A program made the position numbers and the translations under genes. The notes beneath the pieces were generated by a model. It made no database searches, was not told the DNA's origin, and saw only the letters and a list, made by a program, of their open reading frames with translations. From JARRON01 sp037383845 (lineage in GTDB: Bacteria; Pseudomonadota; Gammaproteobacteria; Steroidobacterales; XN24), in the NCBI GenBank assembly GCA_037383845.1, contig JARRON010000048.1, positions 1 through 33,763 of the forward strand: a stretch of 33,763 nucleotides of DNA, in the 5' to 3' direction. This document shows positions 14,612-22,122 of the stretch, piece after piece (the stretch's first letter is position 1; each line of letters starts with the position of its first letter).

Positions 14612-16560
14612 GGACGGAAACTGCTCACGCTCTGACGCAGGACGCGCAGTCGGGCCGGATCCGGCTCAGGCCCGTAGCGCAAGGCCAGGTATTCATCCGT
14701 GATGCCCGCCACCGCGACTGCCAGCTCCGGCCGGGCCGCCGCCACGCGGCCGGCGAAATCCCGCGGGCCCTCGGCGGGACCCCGGGTGAGGCCCGCCGCG
14801 GCAAGCTTGGCGCAGAAGCGGCGGTAGGCCCGCAGGGCCGGGTCGGCGCCCGGGCCCCGGCTTTGCCAGGCCAGCCAGGCGGCCAGGCTTGCCATGACGG
14901 CGGCAACGAACAGGGTCAGGCCCAGTACCAGGGCCCGCCAGTCAGCCCCCGGAAGGCCCATCCAGTCCAGGAAGGCCCGCTGGCGTTCAGGCCCGTAGCC
15001 CAGCACCCAGTCGGTCCAGAGGGTGTTCAGCGCATCCCAGTTCTGCCGCAGCCTTTCCAGCAGGGGCACGCCCCGCAGGACCGCTCCCGGCAGCGCCTCG
15101 CCCGCCGGCAGGGCCTCCGCGATCCCGAGCTCGACCCGGTTGGGGGCCACCGCGCCGGTGGCGTCCACCCGGGTCCAGCCCTGGCCGTCGAGCCACACTT
15201 CCGACCACGCGTGGGCGTCGGACTGGCGGACCACGACCCGGTTGCTGACGGGGTTGAGTTCCCCGCCCTGGTAGCCGGTGACGACCCGGGCCGGGATGCC
15301 CGCCGCCCGGGCCAGCACCGTGAACGCCGAGGCGTAGTGCTCGCAGAAGCCCCGGCGCGTGCGGAACAGGAACTCGTCCACCGGGTGGGCGCCGGCCAGG
15401 GGCGGCGGCTGGAGGGTGTAGACGAAGTCCTGGTTGCGGAATCGCGCCAGCACGGTGTTGACGAAGGCTGCGTCGGAGCCGGCGGTGCGCATGAGCTCCC
15501 GGGCCAGCTCCACGGTCCTGGGATTTCGGCCGCCAGGCAGCCGGGTGAGCCTGAGGCGTGTGCCTTCCCCCAGTGCCGTCTCGGGCACCGCGAAGGGGAA
15601 GGAAACCAGGTCGATGGCCCGCAGGTTCTCCAGGGGCTGGCGGGTGACGAGCTGGAACTCGTGGGTCAGCAGGATATCGCCGTCGCCCCAGCGGGCAGGG
15701 TACTCCAGTGCCAGGATCCACGGCCGCCCGTTGGGCTCGATCACCATGCGGTAGCGCACGGGCTCGCCCTGCAGCCGCATGGCGGGCGTTCGCAGTGGCC
15801 ACCGCTCGCCGTCCCGCCAGGTGATGCCGTCGAATCGCTCCAGCACCGGGCCCCGCCAGTAGAGCAAGGCATTGGTGGGCACCTCGCCTTCGAAGCTTAC
15901 CCGGAATGCCACCTCGTCGGACTGGATGAGCCGCGTGACCGTTCCCGGTGACATCTCGTCGTCCAGGCCCGTCAGGCCCGACGCGCCGGTGGAAGGCAGG
16001 GCCCAGAAAGGCCCCGGCACCCGCGGGAACAATACCCACATCACCAGGGCCACCGGGACGGCGAAGGCCAGCATCCGGCCCACGAGCCCCATGCCTTCGG
16101 AGGCAGACAGGGGCGGCCCGTGCCGAACCCCCTGGAGCAGGGCCAGGGTGATGGCGGCGACAGTGAGGACCAGCCAGGGCAGGCTCCATACAGGCTGGTC
16201 GTAAAGCAGCTGGGTGAGCACCAGGAAATAGCCGATGAAGGCCAGCACCTGGATGTCCCGCCGGGCGCGGGTCTCGAGAATCTTCATTGCGCCCATGGCC
16301 ACCAGCAGGGCGCTGCCGGCCTCCAGGCCGTTCAGGGTGCGATAGGAGTAGAGCACTCCGGCCACCAGCCCCAGGGCCAGGGCCAGCCGCAGCCACCGCC
16401 CGGGCAGGTCCCAGCCGCGACGGGCGGCCATGTAGCGCCAGGCCGCCGCAGCCAGGAACACGCCGGTGATCCAGGGAGGCAGTCTCATGGCCACGGGAAC
16501 GACAGCCGCGGCCAGGGCCAGCAGCATCCATCCCAGCCGCAGGACGAGCGGGTCAGCCAT
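14608..16560 (-). CDS. tgpA: TgpA-type transglutaminase-like membrane protein (DUF3488)
   Basis: A 650-residue protein with five or six N-terminal membrane segments (to about residue 180), a large periplasmic transglutaminase-like domain, and one further membrane segment near 550-570 before a cytosolic DUF4129-like tail. The catalytic triad is visible as C406 (RRGFCEHYASAFTVLAR), H450 (DAHAWSEVW) and D466 (VDATGA). This matches TgpA, described in Pseudomonas aeruginosa as a protein with an essential periplasmic transglutaminase domain. Its start overlaps the DUF58 gene by 8 bp, and with MoxR upstream it forms the standard moxR-DUF58-tgpA module. Confidence 0.93.
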   Translation of the reverse strand: MADPLVLRLGWMLLALAAAVVPVAMRLPPWITGVFLAAAAWRYMAARRGWDLPGRWLRLALALGLVAGVLYSYRTLNGLEAGSALLVAMGAMKILETRARRDIQVLAFIGYFLVLTQLLYDQPVWSLPWLVLTVAAITLALLQGVRHGPPLSASEGMGLVGRMLAFAVPVALVMWVLFPRVPGPFWALPSTGASGLTGLDDEMSPGTVTRLIQSDEVAFRVSFEGEVPTNALLYWRGPVLERFDGITWRDGERWPLRTPAMRLQGEPVRYRMVIEPNGRPWILALEYPARWGDGDILLTHEFQLVTRQPLENLRAIDLVSFPFAVPETALGEGTRLRLTRLPGGRNPRTVELARELMRTAGSDAAFVNTVLARFRNQDFVYTLQPPPLAGAHPVDEFLFRTRRGFCEHYASAFTVLARAAGIPARVVTGYQGGELNPVSNRVVVRQSDAHAWSEVWLDGQGWTRVDATGAVAPNRVELGIAEALPAGEALPGAVLRGVPLLERLRQNWDALNTLWTDWVLGYGPERQRAFLDWMGLPGADWRALVLGLTLFVAAVMASLAAWLAWQSRGPGADPALRAYRRFCAKLAAAGLTRGPAEGPRDFAGRVAAARPELAVAVAGITDEYLALRYGPEPDPARLRVLRQSVSSFRP

Positions 16561-17578
16561 CGGCCGGTCCGTCGCCGCCGGGGAAAAGGGCCAGGGCCGC
16601 GAGGCACCGGTGCCGGTGTGCCGTGCCCAGTCCCGGCGGAATTTCGGTGCCCGGCAGGCGGAGGCCGAAGCGTTCGCCGCCGGCGTGGGCGTCCAGGACC
16701 CAGCGGCAGAGGATGGACAGGCGGCCTTCAGGGGCCACGCCGGGCAGGCTCTCCCAGTCCAGCCAGGCGGCCCCCCGGGGGCTGCCGGCGAACTGTTTCA
16801 CCAGGAGCTCATCCCCCCTGGCCGCGGCCTTCCAGGCGACCCGCCGGGGCGAGTCCCCGGGCCGGAAACTGCGCAGCCCGGCGAAGTCATCCTCGCCGCG
16901 GTTTTCGTCCCAGCGACCGGCTGCCTCCTCGGGGCCGCCGCCAGGCGGCGACGGCGGGTGGGTCGCCGGTGCCGGATAGACAACGCCGGTGCAGTCCGGA
17001 TGCAGCCAGGCCCAGGCCCTGAACAGGCCGAAGGGAAAGTCCGTGGTGACCTTGACCCGCTCCAGCCGAAGGCGTCCCCGGCGCGGCGCGGGGAGTTCCA
17101 GGGCGAGGCGAGCGCTTCGGCCTCCGGGGATGTCGGCCGGGGCGGACCGGGTCCCGTCCACGGCAGCTTCCAGGTCGTAGCGGCGGCCCCTGCCCGGGTT
17201 CTCCAGAACCATTTCCAGCCGTGCCGTCCCGCCGGCGAAGGCGGGGCCCAGGTGGAGGCCGCGGACGACACTGTCCGTGAGATTCTGGTGGCTCCAGTGC
17301 ATGGCCACCAGGCCGAGCCCCGCCAGCAGGAACGTCAGGGCGAAAGCCATGCTGTTGTTGTAATTCATGGCCGCCAGGAGCATGCCGAAAAGGGACAGGC
17401 CGAAGCCTGCGCCCAGGGCCGTCGGCAGGATGTAAACCCGTCGCCGGTGGAGAGCGACGGGCTCGGGATCGGGGCCCTGCCGGCGCCTGGCCCACTCCCG
17501 GGGCCAGTGCCTGATCCTCGCCGCCAGCCGGGCCGGGAACCCGGCGGCGGCCGCCTCAGGGGATCGGGACGGTGGCAA
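16553..17578 (-). CDS. DUF58 domain-containing protein
   Basis: A membrane-anchored protein of the DUF58 family that accompanies MoxR ATPases; its precise role is unknown. Two hydrophobic segments lie near the N-terminus (ILPTALGAGFGLSLFGMLLAAM and AFALTFLLAGLGLVAMHW), followed by a beta-rich region and the DUF58 block GEDDFAGLRSFRPGDSPRRVAWKAAARGDELLVKQF. The start needs a decision: the only ATG (17650) overlaps moxR by 95 bp, while the TTG at 17578 has GGGGAG seven bases upstream and overlaps moxR by 23 bp. I chose the TTG, giving 341 residues. It overlaps tgpA by 8 bp. Confidence 0.85.
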   Translation of the reverse strand: MPPSRSPEAAAAGFPARLAARIRHWPREWARRRQGPDPEPVALHRRRVYILPTALGAGFGLSLFGMLLAAMNYNNSMAFALTFLLAGLGLVAMHWSHQNLTDSVVRGLHLGPAFAGGTARLEMVLENPGRGRRYDLEAAVDGTRSAPADIPGGRSARLALELPAPRRGRLRLERVKVTTDFPFGLFRAWAWLHPDCTGVVYPAPATHPPSPPGGGPEEAAGRWDENRGEDDFAGLRSFRPGDSPRRVAWKAAARGDELLVKQFAGSPRGAAWLDWESLPGVAPEGRLSILCRWVLDAHAGGERFGLRLPGTEIPPGLGTAHRHRCLAALALFPGGDGPADG

Positions 17579-18515
17579 CCAGGCGCTCCCCGGGATCGGA
17601 GTCCGCGGCCTGTCCCTCGGCACGGAGCCGGTGTCCGGTGACCGCGGCACAGACGGCCTGGACGTCCTCCGGGACTACCGCCGCCCGACCGTCCAGCAGG
17701 GCCCAGGCCTGGGCGGCGCGCAGGAGGGCGATCGCGGCCCTCGGGGACAGGCCCGCCCCGAAGCCCGGCTGCTCCCTGCTGTGAGCCACCAGGGCCTGGA
17801 CATAGTCCAGCAGGGCCTCGGAGGCGTGGACGCGGGAGACCACGGTACGCAGCCGCAGCAGCGCCGCCGGCGGCATTGCCGGCTCCAGTCGTGCCAGCAT
17901 CCGGCGGCGGTCTTCGCCCTTCAGCAGCTCCCGCTCCAGCGCCCGTTCCGGGTAGCCCAGGCCGATTCGCATCAGGAACCGGTCCAGCTGGGACTCGGGA
18001 AGAGGGAAGGTGCCCGCCTGGTCCTCCGGGTTCTGGGTGGCCACCACGAAGAACGGCCGCGGCAGCGGACGGCTTTCGCCGTCCACGGTCACCTGGCGTT
18101 CCTCCATGGCTTCCAGCAGGGCGCTCTGGGCCTTGGGGGTCGCCCGGTTGACCTCGTCGGCCAGGACCAGCTGGGAGAATATCGGCCCCGGATGGAACCG
18201 GAAAGCGCCGCTGTCCCGGTCGTAGACCGACACCCCCACGACGTCCGCGGGCAGCAGGTCGCTCGTGAACTGGATGCGCTGGTAGGAGAGACCCAGGACC
18301 CGGGCCAGCCCGTGGGCCAGGGTGGTCTTGCCCACGCCGGGGATATCCTCGATGAGGAGATGGCCGCCGGCCAGCAGGCAGGTGACAGCCAGGCGAAGCT
18401 CCCGGGATTTGCCGAGGATGATGGCTTCCAGGCTCTCCAGGGCCCGCCCCAGCTCCCGGACGTCCTCGCTGACCCGGGGAGGCCCGCCGGAGGGCTCAGC
18501 CGAGGGCACGGACAC
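17556..18515 (-). CDS. MoxR family AAA+ ATPase
   Basis: A 319-residue MoxR-type ATPase, thought to act as a chaperone for membrane or periplasmic complexes together with DUF58 partners. Walker A is DIPGVGKTT (57-65), Walker B SQLVLADEVNRA (114-125), and sensor 1 is VATQNPEDQAGTFPLPESQLDRFLMR, all typical. The C-terminal AAA lid carries the GLSPRAAIALLRAAQAWALLDGR block. The start is a GTG at 18515 (a second GTG six bases downstream is possible); it overlaps the end of valS by 20 bp, which puts moxR-DUF58-tgpA on the valS transcript unless an internal promoter exists. Confidence 0.95.
   Translation of the reverse strand: MSVPSAEPSGGPPRVSEDVRELGRALESLEAIILGKSRELRLAVTCLLAGGHLLIEDIPGVGKTTLAHGLARVLGLSYQRIQFTSDLLPADVVGVSVYDRDSGAFRFHPGPIFSQLVLADEVNRATPKAQSALLEAMEERQVTVDGESRPLPRPFFVVATQNPEDQAGTFPLPESQLDRFLMRIGLGYPERALERELLKGEDRRRMLARLEPAMPPAALLRLRTVVSRVHASEALLDYVQALVAHSREQPGFGAGLSPRAAIALLRAAQAWALLDGRAAVVPEDVQAVCAAVTGHRLRAEGQAADSDPGERLVATVPIP
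17586..17591 (-). promoter_or_regulatory. ribosome binding site supporting a TTG start for the DUF58 gene
   Basis: On the minus strand this is GGGGAG, seven bases before the TTG at 17578-17576 and inside the end of moxR. It is the best ribosome site near the gene start and the reason for choosing the TTG over the distant ATG. Confidence 0.5.
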
Positions 18516-21255
18516 GTTCCAGCTGCTCCTCGAGGCGCTGCAGCGCGGACTTCATGTCCGCCACCCGGCCCCGCTCCTTCTCCACGACAGACTCCGGCGC
18601 GTTTTCCACGAAGGCCGGGTTGGCGAGCTTGCGCTCCGACTTCGCCAGGTCGCCCCGGATCCGGCCCCGCTGTTTCTCCAGGCGGGCGATCTCCGCTTCG
18701 GCGTCGATCAGGCCGGCCATGGGCACAAGCAGCTTGACGTGGTCCAGCAGGGCCGTGGCGGACGGCGGGGCGGCGTCATCCTCCGCCAGGACGTCGATGG
18801 ATTCCAGCCGCGCCAGTCGCTCCAGGAGGTCCCGGTGGGCTTCCAGCCACGCCAGGTCTTTCTCTGCCGCGCCCTGGAGCAGCACCTTCAGCGGCTTGCC
18901 CGGCGGGATTTCCATTTCGCCCCGGATCTGGCGTACGCCGAGGATGAACGACTGCACCCAGGTCATCTCGGCTTCCGCCGCCGGGTCCTCGCCCCAGGCG
19001 TCGGCCGCGGGGTACGGCTGCACCATGATGGTTCCTCCTTCGACGCCGGCCAGGGGCGCGACCTGGCGCCAGATGGCCTCGGTGATAAAGGGCATCAGGG
19101 GATGCATGAGCCGCAGCAGGGCTTCGAGGACCTCCACCAGCGTCCGGCGGGCGGCCCGCTGCTGGGGTGCGGCGCCGGACTGCAGCACCGGCTTGGACAA
19201 CTCCAGGTACCAGTCGCAGAATTCATGCCAGGTGAACTCGTACAAGGCCTGGGACGCCAGGTCCAGCCGGTAGCCGTCGAACGCCTCCCGGGTGCGCGCC
19301 ACCGCCGCCGCCAGCCGGGAACGGATCCAGCGGTCGGCCAGCGAAAGCTCCATCTCTCCTTCCGGCCCGCAGTCGAAGCCTTCCGTGTTCATGAGCGCGA
19401 ACCGGGAAGCGTTCCACAGCTTGTTGCAGAAGTTCCGGTAACCCTCGACCCGGCCCAGGTCCAGCCGGACGTCACGGCCGGTGGTGGCCAGGGACGCGAA
19501 AGTGAAGCGAAGCGCATCGGTGCCGAAGGCCGGGATGCCTTTCGGGAATTCCTTGCGGGTGGCCTTCTCGATGCGGTCCTTGAGCTGCGGCTGCATCATG
19601 CCCGTGGTCCGCTTGGCCACCAGCGTTTCCAGGTCCACGCCGTCGACGATGTCCAGGGGATCCAGGATGTTGCCTTTCGACTTGGACATCTTCTGCCCGT
19701 CGGCGTCGCGGACCAGCCCGTGGATATAGACCTCCCGGAAGGGCACATCGCCCATGAACTTCAGGCCCATCATCACCATGCGGGCCACCCAGAAGAAGAT
19801 GATGTCAAAGCCGGTCACCAGCACGCTGGTGGGATACCAGGTCTCCAGGGCACGGGTGCGATCCGGCCAGCCCAGCGTGCTGAAGGGCCACAGCGCGGAG
19901 GAGAACCATGTGTCCAGCACGTCCTCGTCCTGGACCAGCGGCACTTCCTCCCCGATGCCTGACCTTGCCCGGGCCTCCGCCTCGTCCCGGCCGACGTGTA
20001 CGCCGCCGTCCGGGTCGTACCAGGCCGGGATCCGGTGTCCCCACCAAAGCTGGCGGCTGATGCACCAGTCCTGGATGTTGCGCATCCACTCGAAGTAGGT
20101 CTTCGACCAGTTGTCCGGCACGAAGCGTATGCGACCGGTCTCCACGGCCTCGATGGCCGGTATGGCCAGCGCCTGCGCGTTCACGTACCACTGGTCGGTC
20201 AGGTAGGGCTCCAGCACCGCGCCGCTGCGGTCGCCCCGGGGCACCATCAGGCGGTGGTCCTCGATGCGTTCCAGCAGCCCCAGGGATTCCATCTCCTCGA
20301 CAACGCGGCGCCGGGCGTCGAACCGGTCCATGCCCCGGTAGGCTTCGGGGACCTCCCGGTTCAGGCAGGCGTTGTCGTCGAGCACGTTGACGACGGCGAG
20401 CTCGTGGCGCCTGCCGATCTCGTAGTCGTTGAAGTCGTGGGCCGGGGTGATCTTCACGCAGCCGGAGCCGAACTCCGGATCGACGTATTCGTCGGCGATG
20501 ACCGGGATCGCCCTGTCGGCGATGGGCAGCATGACCTGTCTGCCGACCAGGTCCCGGTAGCGTTCGTCGTCGGGGTGGACCGCCACCGCCGTGTCGCCCA
20601 GCATGGTTTCCGGCCGGGTGGTCGCCACCACCACGTGGCCCGTCCCGTCGGCCAGGGGATAGCGGAAATGCCAGAGGTGGCCGGTTTCCTCCTCGGAGAC
20701 CACCTCCAGGTCGGACAGCGCCGTGTGCAGCACCGGGTCCCAGTTCACCAGCCGCTTGCCGCGGTAGATGAGACCCTCGTCGTGCAGGCGCACGAAGGCC
20801 TCGCGGACGGCCACGGACAGCTCCGGGTCCATCGTGAAACGATGCCGGGACCAGTCCACCGAGGCGCCGAGGCGCCGCAGCTGGTTCTCGATGCGGTCGC
20901 CGGATTGCTCCTTCCAATCCCAGATCCGGGCGACGAACGCCTCCCGGCCCATTTCCCGGCGGCTGGTGCCCTCGGCGTTCACCTGGCGTTCGACGACCAT
21001 CTGGGTGGCGATGCCCGCGTGATCAGTGCCCGGCTGCCAGAGTGTATTGTCGCCCGCCATCCGGTGGAGCCGCGTCAGGGCGTCCATGATCGTGTCCTGG
21101 AAGGCGTGCCCCATGTGGAGCGTGCCGGTGACGTTGGGCGGCGGCAGCATGATGCAGTAGGGCTTGCCATCCCCCGACGGGGTGAAGCAGCCGCGTCGCT
21201 CCCAGTCAGCGTAGATCTCGACCTCGATGGCCTGGGGGTTATAGGTCTTTTCCAT
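18496..21255 (-). CDS. valS: valyl-tRNA synthetase
   Basis: A complete 919-residue class I synthetase that charges tRNA-Val. The ATP-site signatures are HMGH at 47-50 (in PPPNVTGTLHMGHAF) and KMSKS at 522-526. The editing CP1 domain lies between them, with the TTRPETMLGDTAVAVHPDDERY segment. The C-terminal coiled coil (AEAEIARLEKQRGRIRGDLAKSERKLANPAFV) is present, as is normal for ValRS. It appears to have its own promoter with a perfect TATAAT and a leader hairpin. No Shine-Dalgarno-like sequence is visible in the bases before the ATG. moxR overlaps its 3' end. Confidence 0.98.
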   Translation of the reverse strand: MEKTYNPQAIEVEIYADWERRGCFTPSGDGKPYCIMLPPPNVTGTLHMGHAFQDTIMDALTRLHRMAGDNTLWQPGTDHAGIATQMVVERQVNAEGTSRREMGREAFVARIWDWKEQSGDRIENQLRRLGASVDWSRHRFTMDPELSVAVREAFVRLHDEGLIYRGKRLVNWDPVLHTALSDLEVVSEEETGHLWHFRYPLADGTGHVVVATTRPETMLGDTAVAVHPDDERYRDLVGRQVMLPIADRAIPVIADEYVDPEFGSGCVKITPAHDFNDYEIGRRHELAVVNVLDDNACLNREVPEAYRGMDRFDARRRVVEEMESLGLLERIEDHRLMVPRGDRSGAVLEPYLTDQWYVNAQALAIPAIEAVETGRIRFVPDNWSKTYFEWMRNIQDWCISRQLWWGHRIPAWYDPDGGVHVGRDEAEARARSGIGEEVPLVQDEDVLDTWFSSALWPFSTLGWPDRTRALETWYPTSVLVTGFDIIFFWVARMVMMGLKFMGDVPFREVYIHGLVRDADGQKMSKSKGNILDPLDIVDGVDLETLVAKRTTGMMQPQLKDRIEKATRKEFPKGIPAFGTDALRFTFASLATTGRDVRLDLGRVEGYRNFCNKLWNASRFALMNTEGFDCGPEGEMELSLADRWIRSRLAAAVARTREAFDGYRLDLASQALYEFTWHEFCDWYLELSKPVLQSGAAPQQRAARRTLVEVLEALLRLMHPLMPFITEAIWRQVAPLAGVEGGTIMVQPYPAADAWGEDPAAEAEMTWVQSFILGVRQIRGEMEIPPGKPLKVLLQGAAEKDLAWLEAHRDLLERLARLESIDVLAEDDAAPPSATALLDHVKLLVPMAGLIDAEAEIARLEKQRGRIRGDLAKSERKLANPAFVENAPESVVEKERGRVADMKSALQRLEEQLERVRALG

Positions 21256-21291
21256 GAATTATTGTTCGGATCATTGAGCGGGCGGGATGCA

Positions 21292-21313
21292 GCCGCGGGG
21301 TATGTCCCGCGGC
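21292..21313 (-). repeat. hairpin at the 5' end of the predicted valS leader
   Basis: GCCGCGGG (21292-21299) and CCCGCGGC (21306-21313) pair perfectly over 8 bp with a 6-base loop. It lies between the TATAAT box and the valS ATG, so the valS mRNA should begin almost exactly with this stem. There is no T-run, so it is not an intrinsic terminator for holC transcripts. A role in mRNA stability or translation is possible. Confidence 0.5.
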
Positions 21314-21319
21314 GGCGGG

Positions 21320-21325
21320 ATTATA
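21320..21325 (-). promoter_or_regulatory. -10 box of the valS promoter
   Basis: A perfect TATAAT on the minus strand, followed by CCC, 65 bp upstream of the valS ATG. It is an isolated A/T patch in G+C-rich sequence. The -35 region (CGGGCG at 17 bp) does not match consensus, and no extended TGn element is present. Confidence 0.6.
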
Positions 21326-21354
21326 CCGGCCGGCGCAGCAGTCGCCCGCGGGGC

Positions 21355-21660
21355 TCAGGTCCGGAGATGATTGCGCAGGGCCTTGTCCACAATCTCCGGG
21401 AGCTCTTCCCTGAGTCGCGCCGAAACCTGCTCGAACAGCGCGGCCTCCATTTCCCTGACCGCGGAGTGCAGCAGGTCAAGGACGACTTCCCAGGCCACGG
21501 CCACCAGCTCCGCCTTCAGCTCTGCCAGCTCCGCGTCCGAAAGATGCCGGGCCGCCGGACCCACCACGTCGCGCAGCACGGGCGGGCCCTGCTCGTCTCC
21601 GGACTCGGCCTGCTTCAGGAGGATCGGGACGATGCCAGAGTCGTCGGGATCCCGGCTCAC
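21355..21660 (-). CDS. small conserved-position protein between holC and valS, function unknown
   Basis: A 101-residue acidic, helical, cytosolic protein starting with GTG in a GTGA overlap with the holC stop. The N-terminal 40 residues (SRDPDDSGIVPILLKQAESGDEQGPPVL) look flexible; the rest is an amphipathic helical stretch from about 40 to the end (LSDAELAELKAELVAVAWEVVLDLL, then MEAALFEQVSARLREELPEIVDKALRNHL). A small open reading frame at the same place between holC and valS is known from Pseudomonas, which supports a real gene. I recognise no domain. The position suggests a link to the replication clamp-loader gene holC, but this is inference only. Confidence 0.75.
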   Translation of the reverse strand: MSRDPDDSGIVPILLKQAESGDEQGPPVLRDVVGPAARHLSDAELAELKAELVAVAWEVVLDLLHSAVREMEAALFEQVSARLREELPEIVDKALRNHLRT

Positions 21661-22106
21661 GAGCGTCCTCCCATCTTGTGGGTTTCCATTTCGTAGCCCC
21701 GGTCCCGGTAGAACCGGTAGCGCTCGCGCATGGCGCCGCGGGCTTCCGGGTCGGCGGGCACGATCTCCGCCACCCGGTCGAACCGGCTGAAGAACAGCGG
21801 CACGTCCTCCGCCAGGTTCACCAGCAGCTGGGCTTCGAAGTCCGGCTCGTCGCCGCCGCCGATGCGCACCGGCGTGGCCTCGGCCAGGGCCGGTTCCAGG
21901 TCCGTCGCGTCGATGACGTGGGGCACGAAGCTCGCGTCGCGGAAGGTCCACAGCAGGCTGTCCATGCGCTGTGCCGTTGCGGGAGAGCCGGCGTGGATGA
22001 ACACCCGGTTTTCCAGCCGGCAGGCTTTCTCGACGAGCCGGCAGGCGAAGCGTTCCCGGGCGGTTTCCCCGGCCTCCGCCAGGACGTAGAAGTCGACCCG
22101 GGTCAC
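21657..22106 (-). CDS. holC: DNA polymerase III subunit chi
   Basis: A 149-residue protein. HolC bridges the clamp loader (through psi) and single-strand binding protein. The N-terminal VDFYVLAEAGETARERFACRLVEKACRLENRVFIHA, LLWTFRDASFVPH and the C-terminal ERYRFYRDRGYEMETHKM are the usual chi signatures. It starts with GTG, 16 bp after the pepA stop, and overlaps the following small gene as GTGA. The pepA-holC-valS order is classic for Gammaproteobacteria. Confidence 0.92.
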   Translation of the reverse strand: MTRVDFYVLAEAGETARERFACRLVEKACRLENRVFIHAGSPATAQRMDSLLWTFRDASFVPHVIDATDLEPALAEATPVRIGGGDEPDFEAQLLVNLAEDVPLFFSRFDRVAEIVPADPEARGAMRERYRFYRDRGYEMETHKMGGRS

Positions 22107-22122
22107 GCGCAGCCGGCCGCGC

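Noticed and set aside
13609..15951. Very long open frame (780 codons) on the plus strand across the MFS and tgpA genes
   Set aside because: It spans two well-supported genes on opposite strands, has low-complexity Gly/Arg/Pro content and no family match; it is a product of G+C-rich codon usage.
18322..21696. Long plus-strand open frames opposite valS
   Set aside because: They are antisense to conserved valS sequence and have the His/Gln/Gly/Arg-rich composition typical of frames opposite G+C-rich genes.
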